Below, in pieces: positions 12,314 to 23,284 of a DNA stretch of 64,000 nucleotides. The DNA is from Elymus sibiricus. Lineage: Eukaryota > Streptophyta > Magnoliopsida > Poales > Poaceae. A model generated the notes under the pieces. That model saw only the letters and a list, made by a program, of their open reading frames with translations. It did no database searches and had not been told where the DNA came from. The stretch covers positions 193,868,195 to 193,932,194 of the forward strand of contig CM077664.1 in NCBI GenBank assembly GCA_039707655.1, given 5' to 3'. Both the position numbers and the translations under genes were made by a program. The stretch's first letter is position 1; each line of letters begins with the position of its first letter.

Positions 12314-13295
12314 CTGGAACAACAATTTTTTAATCAATGCCAACATGTAAACATGACAACAGAAAGCTTGTACTCGAACTACGGACCGCGAGATGAGGAA
12401 GCACCCATGGTTAATCCAATACCACAGTCTTGTTAATGTGAAGTAATGTTGCTCTTCTTGTTTTCTACACAAGATATGTCATTGTGCACCATATATATAT
12501 ACTGTACATCTGTAGAATGGAAACGGTGTAGTATAATTGCTCAGAAAATGGGGTGAGGTTTCTGCTTGCTTCTTATTGGGAACTTTGGACAGAGGCAACC
12601 CCTTTTCTTTAAGAGCTTGGACTGAGGCAAGCTGATGCAAGGAAATTGTACCATATCTCTCTAGGAATTTCCTGGCGTCTGTCTGATAGTTGTGAAAATG
12701 ATCAGGTACAGTACAAATGCAAGGCACTTGAAATTGAATAAGTTTCCCGGCACCAAAAGTCTGGGTCAACTAAATAAAATATCCTCCTTTACCTAAAGTT
12801 ATTATGCTCCAGATGACACAATTTGCTCAAATCTTGTCTTCTTGCCAGCCATCTAACTGCAAAGGTGCATTGCACAATGTGAAGAAACAACTCATATATA
12901 CGTATACCAATTGATCTTTTGTTTCTATGTCGTCATCTTAAAGTTTCACTTCGGGTAACATCTTCCTCTCGATGTGGCGCTTCCATTGTCGTTTGAGATG
13001 CATCATTTGGCAGGTAGGTGGAAACTATTACCATTACTTGAAAAACAAAGTTTTGTACAAGTAAGGTCATCTTTCATGTATGTTTTCAGGGTTTCATCCA
13101 AGTACCGTCGATGTACAGTGTATAACCTAGACGGTAAATTGATGATTCTTATTTTAGGGGTCCTGTTAAGCTTAGTCCCACAACGGTTGTAGGTTCATAT
13201 TTTTTTTCCTGTGTCAAAAGGTTTCAGAGTGACTTAAAGGTTTGGTTTCAATGCCTTTAGGTTTGGATCGTAGGAGCAGCACACACCTTATATCA
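12314..13295. other. AT-rich stretch upstream of the MATH pseudogene
   Basis: A first exon and promoter of the minus-strand MATH gene would be expected here. I cannot identify a convincing start codon plus splice donor, or a TATA box at a sensible distance. Open frames are below 100 codons and unrecognisable. No terminal repeats were found. Confidence 0.4.
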
Positions 13296-14784
13296 AGTGA
13301 ATTTTTTTACGAAGAGAGTTTTTATGAACTCATTAATTAATCCTATAAAAGATGTTGGAGTACCCACTTCCTGTGAGGAGGCCCTCCGCTTAGTCCGTTG
13401 TGTGAGTGGCTCTCTGGTGATCTCTCGGCGGTCCGATCTGCCCGGGCGCCCCGTACCGGATGGCTTGCCTCGGGGGTCCATGACGGGTGGGCCGCGGGCA
13501 TGGTCGGGGCCACCGCCATGTGGTCTTTTTTGATCGTGCCCCATGTGCGTCGGCCCGCTCGCTGCTCCGCGTACGATGGGCGAGGCCGTGCTGTCTGTCA
13601 GCTCGGCCGGTGTGCGTGCCCACGTCGTTCGTTTCGTCCGTTTGTCCTTCCCGGACACGGAGGGGGCTTCCCTGGCCGGACGTGGAGGGGGCGTGCCTTT
13701 CTGGACGCGGAGGGGTAGGCCTGCCCGGGTGCAGAGGGTGTGGCCTACCCGGCCATGGAAGGGCTTGTCCTGCACAGACATGTAGGGGTTTGGCCTGCCC
13801 GTACGCAAAGGGCCCTGCCTGCCCGGACCCTTGTCGTCGCGGGTTCTCACCGGCTGGCATGGGATGGGACGTGTAAGCTCGGTTTCCCTCACTAGTGCGT
13901 CAAAAAGCGCTTTGCGTGCTCGCCCGTTTGGCGTGGCCTCCCATATAATTCTCTTCTTGCTGAAGCATGCGAGCTTTCTCTCGCTTTGCTCCCTCCGAGA
14001 GCTTCTTCACTGGTCTTTGTGTGTGTCGGTGTGAGCGTGTCGTCCATTGTCGAGCTAGCCATCGTAATGCGCTCAAAGTAGGCAAGGGCGGCAGGAAGCC
14101 AGGGCGGTCGGCGACTGTTTTCGGTTTCGTCGGGGTAAGGTCCAGGAGGAGGCTGAGGTCGTCGTAGTTTTGCGAGCTTCTTCCCGTTGTTCCTTGGTCC
14201 GGGAGGAGGACACGCTTGTCGTGAGCAGAGACCCCTGCAGGTGTTGCGGCCTTCTTCGTGTCGTTCGGTTCCAGTTGGTTTGCTTTTTTTTTTCTCCTCG
14301 CAGTATTTCTATCATGTATAGTAGCTATCCATTGTTGTTGATGTATAATTTGTTTGTCCGAGCAATAGAGCTTGAAATATTATGACATTTGCATATTGCT
14401 TGTTGTGTTGTGTTACATTTCTTTCGGTTTCCGTATCATCACAATAAGAGGACAATTAATGAAAATGACTAAAATGGCAGATAAAACCAACATCATATAA
14501 AGCATGCCCATCGAGAGATTCAGAGACGTCAGAGTTGGCCGGATGTGTCTCAGTTGGGTTTGTGTGTAATTCCTTCTCTGGGCAATGGTATTTGATAAGG
14601 GTAGTGTGTGGCGTGTTCGTCTTCTGCTCTTGCTCGGATGCGGAGGGGCATCGCGTACCCGGCCTCTGATGTCCTGCAAGTGCGCATGGTTTAGTTGTAG
14701 CATTTTCGAGGTAAGAGTATCGGTCCCACAGGGAGCACATGAATTGGTCTTTATCTCTTGTGATGTTTAAATAATAGTGTTTGC
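13296..14784. other. GC-rich then AT-rich stretch, possible LTR of the following decayed element
   Basis: About 13390-13900 is very GC-rich with CGGACGCGGAGGG-like repeated phrases. This gives long but low-complexity frames on both strands (for example 13293-13892 minus). After 13940 it becomes a leader-like CT-rich stretch followed by an AT-rich tail. The composition resembles a gypsy LTR (GC-rich promoter, leader, AT-rich tail). No second copy or clean TG/CA borders lie in the window, so the assignment stays open. Confidence 0.35.
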
Positions 14785-16062
14785 AAGTTACATTCGTTGA
14801 CACGGTGAAGCTCTGGCAACAGGAGTGGTTTTACATGGCCGACCAGCCATCAGGAAACCAGGGGGAGGTCCCCGCTTTCTCGGCGGAGCCGCCGAAGAGA
14901 CTGTTCTCCTGGACGGACAAGAACCTCAGCTGAGGGGACCAGAAGGAGGTGAAGGTGCTCCAGGGCAAGCTTAAGGCTGTGGTCGACACGGGTGTTAGTC
15001 TAGTGGATGTGGTCCACATGATGCTCCATCGCCGGATCCTTCCGCTCTAGGTCTGAGCTGCTCCCATGTGGAGATACAAGTTGGAGGATGAAGTAGTGAT
15101 CCAAAGGTTTTTCCGAGGAGTGGACCTCAGCGGGATGTGGAAGCTCCTGTTCAAGCCCAAGAAGAACTCCTTCCCCTCCAGGGTCAAGGACATTGGTTTA
15201 AGCCATGCCAACCCAATCGCTGAGGTAACCCTCACTCCAGTTCGCTTATTTCACTTTACCATTATTTCTCCTCTAAATGAGGGATCGGCTTTGTGCCTTC
15301 TGTACAGGTTTGGTGTGCGTGGGCCAAGAAGATGAAGTCCCCGGTACCGCTGCCAGAGGACCCCCGAACCCCCGAGCTTGAGAAGCTTCTAGCCGAAGAC
15401 CCTTACGAGGTCCCGGTCATGGCGAAGGAGGGGGAAAAGAAGAATAGGACAAAGAACCTAGTCATTCGTGAAGGTACCTCGGACGCAGCGACAAAGAGTC
15501 ATCAAACCTCTCCCTCCGAGTCTGACGCCGACCGGGAGGAGGGAAAGGTGGGAGCGAGGCGCACTCCTCCAAAGGTGGGAAGAGATCAGCATCTGAAGAT
15601 GTCGAGTAGATTGATCCTTCTCGGACGTACAAGCGTCTGAGGAAGGTCCACACTGCTCCGACAGGCCAGACATCGGCGCCTGTGGGGACGGTCAGCTCGG
15701 GCTCATCCGAGGGCATCCGCCATTGCCGGGAGCACTCGGACGCTGAAAGGTAGCCGTTCTCGCATATACTCGCGAAATGCTTTTTCACTTATGGTTTTTA
15801 CTTCACGTGTCTCTTGTTTTATAGCCCGCAACGTGATCAGCCCGATGGGGATGACTCCTACGATGGAGTTCCGCCGGCTTCATTGGCTCGGAGCTCTTTA
15901 GAGACGGCCATCGATCCTCCCCCTACCCACGAGGGGACGGGGAAGGCCATCTCCCACCCCGCTCCTCCAGCTCCTAATGCTGGGGGTGGACCCGAAGTCC
16001 TCATGGGCGAGGTTAATTCCGAGGACCGGGGAGAAGGACTTCCCCTGGACAAGGAGAGCTAG
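14785..16062 (+). pseudogene. Decayed gene of the 'putative gypsy-type transposon' kind
   Basis: A frame from about 14793 reads VDTVKLWQQEWFYMADQ, then SAEPPKRLFSWTDKNLS, VDVVHMMLHRRILPL, MWRYKLEDEVVIQRFF and MWKLLFKPKKN. The EWFY start, the MLHRRILPLQ-type stretch and the MW-LF block are those of the grass gypsy-type transposon family (PF04195-like, judged from memory). Stops interrupt the frame at about 14931, 15051 and 15057. A probable intron runs from GAGGTAACC near 15222 to TACAG at 15306. It is followed by an exon with a PLPEDP block and a charged tail, and a further exon may start at 15823. It is the remnant of a retroelement gene. Confidence 0.6.
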
Positions 16063-16270
16063 TGGTTGAACGCCCAATGGCTTCGGCCCTGACGACTCTA
16101 GAGTCGCTGGGCCAACAAAGGATGCCTCCCGCTTCGTCGACCGGAGATGGGGTAAGGAGGATGTCGCCGCCGCCCCAGCTCGGCCCCGAAGGGGCCAGGT
16201 TAGTGAGGTGCCAACAAGAGGTGGAGGCAGCTTTGAGCTATTCCTCCATCCACCCAGACCACCGTGCCAT

Positions 16271-17618
16271 TGATGGCTCTATATTTTACACATTTTTAGA
16301 GCTCATTTATTGCATGTTCTCTTCATATATCATGTCCCACTGAACCAAATATGTGTCCATTATGCATGATTACCGATTTTTGCACTTACCATTGTGAGCA
16401 TTGCACATTTGTGTATTTATTTGGTTTTTATTAGTTTTCTTTGTTTTCTTGTGTCTACAGGTGTATTGGAGCAACCTAGGACCAAGCACGATGAAATGAC
16501 CAAGGATGGGTTCAATACGGAGTCACCCAGGGGCCAGACTTAGCCATTCTGGAGGTCGGAAAAAGGTAATTTTTCCAAAGTGCTCCAAATAAAGATCTAA
16601 GACCAGGAATGGATCGGCATCGTTCATACGAATCCAACGAGCCCAAGAACGTCAAATTCCGAGTTCGTATGAAGAAATGGCCACCGTTTTACCGGAGAAT
16701 GATAGCACAGAAAGACAGCACAAAAGATGGCGTTTCAAACGACCGCACGCGGTCATTTCGACGGTCGTTTGACATGCAGACAGCTCTGAAAGTTGCCCTT
16801 TCAGACGGGATTCTTCACTGATTTCGTCCCTAATTGTTCCCACGGGATCCTTGGCTCATAATGAAGGGATAGGGAGAAGATAAGGCTCATCTTGAGCCCT
16901 TGGATGACCACATCAATGGAAGAGATACCGAGAGGCCTTCATATAAGTACCTCCAACCCTAGGTGCCTCTCTCCTCCACCATTCAACACACGCAGCCGTC
17001 ATCCATCTCCATCGCTGCTCCAAGACCACCTCCATAAAGAAGAGAAGGGCCAAGCCGAGAGGAGGAAGAGGGGGCGCCCTCACCACACGCACCGGCCTTC
17101 GGGTCGGTGCGGTCTTCACCACCGGCGCCGCCACCATCATCATCTCGACCACCGGTGCCGCCGCCATCACCATCACCGCTACCATGCTCCTCTCCTCCAC
17201 TGGCTTCACGCCGGCTTGTAACTTGCCCTCTCCCTCTATGATGTTTGAGTAGTTGTATTAGTTCTTGAGGAATTGGATGAACCCTTGCATGATTAGTACT
17301 TTGTTGAATAAGCAATCCAATATTCTCTTTATATGTATTGCGTTGATTGTCTCATGGTGTTGTGAAGAGCGCTCACGCAACATTAACCCCTTGTGGACTT
17401 GAGGCAAGTCATGTTGGTGAGCAGCATGGTTATGGAGGGTACGTGGTTACAGTCCTATTCTCCCTTCGTCCATGGTCATTGCAATAGGGATTAGTGGAGA
17501 ACCCTAGAACTTAATGTCGTGACCACGGGGAGTTCACTCCCCTTAATCATGGTTGTGATAACCGGAGTGGGGAAGCACGGTGGTGGCACGAGTGTATGCA
17601 ATAACCGGAATGGGGAAT
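16271..17618 (+). mobile_element. Element C 5' LTR, left part
   Basis: The LTR starts TGATGGCTC and, beyond element A, resumes at 51076 and ends CATCA at 51473. The TGATG/CATCA ends are inverted. A TATA-like ATATAAG lies at 16941-16947, followed by a CT-rich leader. The break at 17618 is set by the TSD of element A. Only this one C LTR lies in the window, so the left border is inferred from the inverted ends. Low-complexity histidine- and proline-rich frames at 16890-17315 look incidental. Confidence 0.65.
17614..17618 (+). repeat. Target-site duplication of element A, left copy (GGAAT)
   Basis: GGAAT directly precedes the TGATACGTCTCC start of the A LTR. It is repeated exactly at 51071-51075, after the end of the second A LTR. 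Confidence 0.9.
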
Positions 17619-18980
17619 TGATACGTCTCCAACATATCTATAATTTATGAAGTATTCATGCCATGTTTACAACAATTTTATACGGTTTTGGTATGATTTG
17701 ATTAGAACTAACCCGAACTGACGTTGTTTTCAGCAGAACTACTGTGGTGTTGTTTTTTGTGCAGAAATAAAAGTTCTCGGAATTGGCTGAAACTTTTTGG
17801 TGATTTTTTTTGGAACATAAGAGACCCCCGAAGCTTCGTGGAAGGACCAGGAGAGTCACGAGGAAGTGACAAGCCTGCTAGGCGCGCCCTGGGGGGTAGG
17901 GAGGGCCTAGCGAGCTTGTCGCTCCCTCGTGGGCCCTCTTGACGTGAAACCAACACAAAAAATTCCTATAAATACCAAAAACCCCAGAAAGAAACCTAGA
18001 ACTTCGCCGCCGCCGCCGCAAGCCTATGTACCGAAGCGATCTCATCCGGAGCCCTGTTCCGGCACTCTGCCGGAGGGGGGGAATCATCATCGGAGACCAT
18101 CTTCATCATCCCGGTGGTCTCCATGACGAGGAGGGAGTAGTTCACCCTCGGGGCTGAGGGTATGTACCAGTAGCTATGTGTTTGATCTCTCTCTCTCTCG
18201 TGTTCTTGATTTGGCACGATCTTGATGTACCGCGAGCTTTGTTAATATAGTTGGATCATATGGTGTTTCTTCCCTCTCTCTATCCTGTTGTGATGAATTG
18301 AGTCTTGCTCTTTGAGGTGTCGTTATGTCAGATTGAATATTGGATTTGAGATCACTTGATGTATGTCTTGCATGTGGATACCCGTGGTGACAATGGGGTA
18401 TTCTATTGAGTTACTTGATGTATGTTTTGGTATTCAACTTACGGATTCCCGTGGTGACATTGGGGTAATCTAAGCACATAGGTTGATACACATTTTTGTC
18501 CTACGTTCTCCGATAGAAACTTTGGAGTGATTCTTTATCCCACGTTGAGGGATTGTTATATGATTCAATTATGTTAGCATTGTTGAGAGATTGCACTAGT
18601 GAAAGTATGAACCCTAGGGCTTGTTTTCAAGCATTGCAATACCGTTTGTGCTCCGTTTTATCACTTTCTACCTTGCTGTTTTTATATTTTCATATTACAA
18701 AAACCTATATCTACTATCCATACTACACTTGTATCACCATCTCTTCGGCAAACTAGTGCACCTATACAATCTACCATTGTATTGGGTGTGTTGGGGACAC
18801 AAGAGATTTCTTGTATTTGATTGCAGGGTTGGTTGAGAGAGACCATCTTCATCCTACGCCTCCCACGGATTGATAAACCTTAGGTTATCCACTTGAGGGA
18901 AATTTGCTACTATCCTACAAAACTCTGCACTTGGAGGCCCAACAACGTCTACAAGAATAAAAGTTGCGTAGTAGACATCA
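17619..18980 (+). mobile_element. Element A 5' LTR
   Basis: This is a 1,362 bp direct repeat of 49694-51070. It starts TGATACGTCTCC and ends GTAGACATCA. A TATAAATA box lies at 17967-17974, followed by a leader with AGAAAGAAACC. It is followed by a primer-binding site ten bases later. Divergence between the two A LTRs is clearly greater than between the P1 or P2 LTR pairs. Confidence 0.92.
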
Positions 18981-18990
18981 AGCTCTTTTC

Positions 18991-19008
18991 TGGCGCCGTT
19001 CCCGGGGA
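18991..19008 (+). promoter_or_regulatory. Element A primer-binding site (Athila-like type)
   Basis: TGGCGCCGTTCCCGGGGA follows the LTR end after ten bases. It matches the TGGCGCCGTTGCCGGGGA site of element C except for one base. This type is used by Athila-like Ty3/gypsy elements and is thought to pair with tRNA-Asp. Confidence 0.8.
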
Positions 19009-19056
19009 GGTGAGTGCTTGAAGGTATATCTCTAGATCTTGCAATTGAATCTTTTA

Positions 19057-19061
19057 GTTTC
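19057..19061 (+). repeat. Target-site duplication of solo LTR S, left copy (GTTTC)
   Basis: GTTTC precedes TGTGGCACCCC here and is repeated at 44898-44902 after the TGTTACA end. The two copies lie in the leader of element A, whose text reads continuously once S is removed. Confidence 0.9.
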
Positions 19062-19091
19062 TGTGGCACCCCGGCTCAGAGAGATCAGAAC
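19062..19091 (-). mobile_element. Solo LTR S (G1 family), left stub
   Basis: TGTGGCACCCCGGCTCAGAG is the reverse complement of the G1 LTR end. After 30 bp it is interrupted by the copia element P1 and resumes at 40526. The last five bases (AGAAC) form the left target-site duplication of P1. The right copy reads GGAAC, so one copy carries a mutation. Confidence 0.9.
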
Positions 19092-20712
19092 TATTGGTGC
19101 AATACTTGCCCTCGTATGTTTTGGAGATTGTTGACAGAAACAGGCATGGACTGATTTGTTTGCTAGTGCACAGAGAGAGAAATAGTCCATGCAGTACCGA
19201 AGAGAATGCTGTCTCCGGTGTACAGTTTGAGGAACTTCACCGAAGAATATCTGCGCTGCAGAGAAGTACGAGCTACATCCTGTGAGGACTTGTAGATGAG
19301 AAGAATGAAGTGAAGGAGATGACCCCTCGAAAATTTCATTGCTGACGCGAAGCAATTGGTTCGGTGATTCAGTCCGAAGAAATTGACTGCAGCGGTGAAA
19401 GATGAAGACGAAGTGAAGACGTAGCATTCTTTTCGTTGTTCCTCTTTCATTCATTTGAGTCATAGGACCTCCGTACTATTAAGAGGGGTATAGGTTCTCG
19501 AAGCTTAGATCCGCTGTGATGCTTAGCCCAAACCTATGCGAGACTGAGAGAAATCTCTTTATGCTTCGAATGATTACCTACCAGCAAGAGACGTTAGTCT
19601 TCTTCGCTGTAGGAGATATCTTTCGAACTGAGGAGTTAGCATTACTTGCTCCGCACGTAATGTTACCGTTGTGCTCAATTCCGACCGTTGGACTCGTGTC
19701 GTTCGGCCATTGGCTGCTCCACATGTCCAATTTGGTCATTTCCCATCAGGGAAGGCTGCGGCTATAAATAGCCACCCCGCTCCAACGTTGCCCGTTGGCT
19801 GCTCCGCTTAAGATTTCTGAGAAGATTGATTGAGCAACCCCTCTCTGAGTGATTTGAGTTTAAGATCCACCGAGAGAAAAAATCAAGAGCCGAAACTTAG
19901 AAAGTGGTTGAGCATCACAGTAGTTCTAAGTTAGAGTTCTTGTACCTATTACTCTTGAGAGCTGCGCACTCTCTAGACGGATAGGTGTCGGCTCGAGTGT
20001 CGAAGAGTAATTGTCTTCACCGAGCAAGATCTTCAGCAACCAAGAGTCATTGTGGTTTGCGAAGAAGTCTGTCGAAGGTTTGGAGATCGCCGACAAGTAT
20101 CTACCACGAGTGAAATCAATTGGAGTCTGATCAGCTCCGAGTTGAAGGAGAATAGGGCGAGGAGAGTTTATCCTCTGTGTTAAATCACAACCCCTCCAAC
20201 CAGACGTAGTCCTTTGGCAGAAGGGCGAACTGGTCTACCAAATTCTCCTGTCGCCATCGAGCACCACTGGTTCGCTTTACACTACTGCATTTCATTCAGC
20301 AGTTTACCTTCGTGCTCAGTGTCGATAGTTGTATCTGATCAATCACAGTTTTTCCATCGTCTCAGGCTAGTTTAATTCTCCTCGTATATCTGTAAGCCTG
20401 CGTAATTATTTTCTCTACCGAATCCTTATCCTGTCATCCATCTCTGTGCATTTCCATCATTGTCATTACATTGTTTTTCCTCGTGCCACTGGATCTGCTC
20501 GTATATTGCATTAATATCTGTTGAACTTGTGATCGAATGATAACTGATTTATACTTCGACATATTTATCATTCTATAGCGAGCTCTTTCAAGTGTTACTC
20601 TACCGAACCATATCATTCCGCTGCTGTGTTTGGGATTGGTTCAAAACCTTCGCAAGAATTTTTGAATCTCCCATTCACCCCCCCTCTGGTCGATATACTC
20701 TCGGTCCTAACA
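19092..20712 (+). mobile_element. P1 5' LTR (copia, Sirevirus-like)
   Basis: This 1,621 bp stretch is a direct repeat of 38906-40525, with about 25 differences by eye. It starts TATTGGTGCAATACTTGCCC (the other copy starts TGTTGG) and ends CTCGGTCCTAACA. A TATAAATA box is at 19763-19770. It is followed two bases later by a perfect initiator-Met primer-binding site. Confidence 0.95.
19763..19770 (+). promoter_or_regulatory. TATA box of P1 5' LTR
   Basis: TATAAATA within GGCTATAAATAGCC is conserved in the 3' LTR at 39577-39584. It lies about 950 bp before the LTR end. Confidence 0.7.
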
Positions 20713-20714
20713 TA

Positions 20715-20729
20715 TGGTATCAGAGCAGG
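20715..20729 (+). promoter_or_regulatory. P1 primer-binding site (tRNA-iMet)
   Basis: TGGTATCAGAGCAGG begins two bases after the LTR end and matches the plant initiator-Met site exactly. Confidence 0.95.
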
Positions 20730-20779
20730 TACTCCCTGTCTCTGTCTATTAAAGGTCTAACAACCTTGGAGTTTTGAGT

Positions 20780-23284
20780 ATGTCGTATGCAGGTAGATCC
20801 TCGCACTCTGAAAGGTTTCCTATCTTCGATGGAAATGATTATGTCTACTGGAAAGAGCGAATGAAAATCAGACTTCAAGCCATCAACATTAAACTTTGGC
20901 AGATTGTAGAAAATGGATGCACTGTTCAGCACCCTGATGCTCCCACTTCCGATGACAAAGCTAGAATGCGTTTGAATGCTCAAGCAAAAGATATCATCTG
21001 TGACAGTATCTCAAAAGACATCTTCATTCGGTTCCGAAAGCTTGACTCCGCAAAGCAACTCTGGAATGCTATCAAGAATGTTCATGAAGAATCCATTGCC
21101 AGAACAGATCAACACACAGAAATGCTTCGTGCCATGTATGCTGGTTTCAGGAGTCTTCGTAGGGAAAGTGCTATGGAACTCACCGATCGGTTGACAAATA
21201 TTGTTGAAAGACTTCATCAACGAGGAGTAACGGATATCACCGATAGAGATGTAGTTGATAAGTTGCTAAGTGCTCTTGATGCAACCTTTGATCCAATCGT
21301 GGCTGAAATCAAGCAGAGACCTGACTATGAAGAACTTCACTATGTCGAGGTCATGACGTTATTGTCTATCCACGAAGAAAAGATGGAACTTGAAAATGGG
21401 CATCATGAATCTTCTTCAGAAAGCGAAGGGGAAATTCTTTCACACTATGGAAGTTCACAAGAGGAAGATGTCGAGAATCAACACTCCATCACACGAGAAA
21501 TCGAAATGCTTAGAGAAAGACTTGGTGATCTCAGAAGACAGAATCTGTGTCTCACAAATGATGACGAAGTTGACTTGCCTGAATCTTCGAGAAGATTACC
21601 TCCGAAAGAAATAAAGTGCTTCAAGTGCAAACAACTCAGTCACTACATTGCAGACTGTCCTTGTTGGGATCAAGATGAAAAACCTAGCAGCAGATGGATT
21701 TATCTTCACTGCTCTGGATTCACTCAAGTGGATCGTCATACTAAGCTCCCGAAGAAAAATGAATCTGCCGCATCATATTCGTCGAGACCAGTCACTGACG
21801 TACATACGAGAGCTACCATTGAGTCTAATATGAAGAAAATATCACAGCTGACTAAAGTATGTGCAGAAATGAATATGGAATCTGAAGATGAAACATCTGA
21901 ATCCGAATCAGAAGACGAAGAAGTTTACAGAAGCCAAGGAAGAGGAAATGCATTCGTCGCTTATGGATCATCAGAGAAGTCTCTCGAATCAGACACTGAT
22001 GATAATGCTTCAAGTAATGATGAACCTACTACATTCTGTCTCATGGCAAAAACCTCAAAGGATCAGGTATCAGCGAAACATCGAAAATCAATGACTGAAT
22101 ATTCCTCTGAATACATTGCCTATGCTAAACTTGTTAAGATTGCAAAATCTCAACATGATGAGCTTGAAAGCCTTGAGATGAATCTCAGGAAAACCGAAGG
22201 ATTACTGGTCGAAGAGATGGAGAAAAATCAAGAGTTGACTGAAAAGCATGACGCTTTTTCTTCAACGATTGATGATCTTTCCAAACGATATGATTCTCTT
22301 GCAGTCTACTACGAGAGTTTATCAGATGAACTCCTTAGCAGGAATCAAGAACTCGAGTCACTGAAAGAGTCTTATAATGTTCTTGCGAAAGAAAAATCTT
22401 CTCTCTTCGCCGAGCAATCTAACAACCTTCCTGTTAACTTTGTGCCTCATTGCTCAAAATGCCTAGAATGTAGCAATGATGATTCAAATACTGAAATATC
22501 CAATGCTGCCATCAAGAATATTGCAACCACTTCGAATGATATTCCTAACCCCTCTCCCGAGGAATTTGTTGCTATATCTGATGAAAATTGCAGGCTAAAG
22601 AAATTGCTTGAAACGGGAATGCTAAAGAGCCTCAAAGGACATCAAACACTTTGTGATGTGCTCAAGAAGTCAATACTGCACAAAAATCCCCGAAAGGAAG
22701 GATTGGGTTTCGAAAGAAAACTCAACGTTGATGGAACTTACTGGACTCCCGAGCAATATCCTCGTACGAGTTGGGTTCTCACTAAGAGCAAAACTCTCGA
22801 ACCTGCACTCCTGTCTGGATATGACTCTCCCATTCCTGTTGCTTCTGACGAGTCTGATGACTCAAACTACAAATTCTTCAAACAACAGAATGGTAAGGTT
22901 TTCGCTCGGTATGTTGGCACTAACTGCAGGTCTAGTTCACCCAAGAAGCAAATCTGGGTGAAGAAGTGCACCATTGAAAGTTTATCTGTCACTGCTAACC
23001 TGAATTTGCAGAGCAATTCTCTTCGTGGAAATGATAATCCCTCACAGTACGGCAGTGCAACTTCCTCGAACAGATGTCAGTCAAACTTTCGACAAAAGGA
23101 GTACATGCGTATCTCCTCGTATCATTATGCTCATGTCTCTGGGAACAATTTCAATGCTTACTCATATGATTACTCTCGAGATGCACAGGTGAACTATGGA
23201 AATCTACGAAAGAACGTCCGTGCTCAGTCAAGACGAATGAGGTCTGCGCTGCCCACACAAGTATGGGTTGCGAAAAAGAACTAA
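20780..23284 (+). CDS. gag: P1 Gag, Sirevirus-like, intact and without pol
   Basis: The ATG at 20780 (MSYAGRSS) opens 834 uninterrupted residues; an upstream in-frame TTG at 20774 is less likely as a start. Order of parts: a copia Gag N-terminus with FDGNDYVYWKERMKIRL (about residues 15-31); the Gag helical region to about 210; an acidic stretch; a zinc knuckle CFKCKQLSHYIADC (about 280-293, C-x2-C-x4-H-x4-C); further acidic/serine-rich segments; a long predicted coiled coil (about 445-545); a GLGFERKLNVDGTYW block (about 640); and a terminal VWVAKKN. Gag packages element RNA into virus-like particles. The frame ends just where protease would begin in a full copia polyprotein. No protease, integrase or RT follows. 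Length and coiled coil fit the Sirevirus lineage. Confidence 0.9.
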   Translation: MSYAGRSSHSERFPIFDGNDYVYWKERMKIRLQAINIKLWQIVENGCTVQHPDAPTSDDKARMRLNAQAKDIICDSISKDIFIRFRKLDSAKQLWNAIKNVHEESIARTDQHTEMLRAMYAGFRSLRRESAMELTDRLTNIVERLHQRGVTDITDRDVVDKLLSALDATFDPIVAEIKQRPDYEELHYVEVMTLLSIHEEKMELENGHHESSSESEGEILSHYGSSQEEDVENQHSITREIEMLRERLGDLRRQNLCLTNDDEVDLPESSRRLPPKEIKCFKCKQLSHYIADCPCWDQDEKPSSRWIYLHCSGFTQVDRHTKLPKKNESAASYSSRPVTDVHTRATIESNMKKISQLTKVCAEMNMESEDETSESESEDEEVYRSQGRGNAFVAYGSSEKSLESDTDDNASSNDEPTTFCLMAKTSKDQVSAKHRKSMTEYSSEYIAYAKLVKIAKSQHDELESLEMNLRKTEGLLVEEMEKNQELTEKHDAFSSTIDDLSKRYDSLAVYYESLSDELLSRNQELESLKESYNVLAKEKSSLFAEQSNNLPVNFVPHCSKCLECSNDDSNTEISNAAIKNIATTSNDIPNPSPEEFVAISDENCRLKKLLETGMLKSLKGHQTLCDVLKKSILHKNPRKEGLGFERKLNVDGTYWTPEQYPRTSWVLTKSKTLEPALLSGYDSPIPVASDESDDSNYKFFKQQNGKVFARYVGTNCRSSSPKKQIWVKKCTIESLSVTANLNLQSNSLRGNDNPSQYGSATSSNRCQSNFRQKEYMRISSYHYAHVSGNNFNAYSYDYSRDAQVNYGNLRKNVRAQSRRMRSALPTQVWVAKKN

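Noticed and set aside
12233..12472. A 79-codon minus-strand frame upstream of the MATH exons
   Set aside because: It is in a different frame from the MATH domain and crosses the likely splice acceptor at 12314-12315. The frame giving TFKWRIDGFSS is the one supported by homology.
13293..13892. A 199-codon minus-strand frame
   Set aside because: It is rich in Arg, Gly and Pro with no recognisable domain. Equally long frames lie in the other five frames of the same GC-rich block.
16890..17315. Histidine- and proline-rich frames in the C LTR
   Set aside because: Repeated CATCATC and CACCACC triplets give open frames on both strands. There is no domain, and the region lies in the leader of an LTR.
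18991..19008. tRNA gene suggested by the primer-binding site
   Set aside because: Only the complement of a tRNA 3' end is present, directly after an LTR. No cloverleaf can be drawn around it, and the same holds for the other primer-binding sites.
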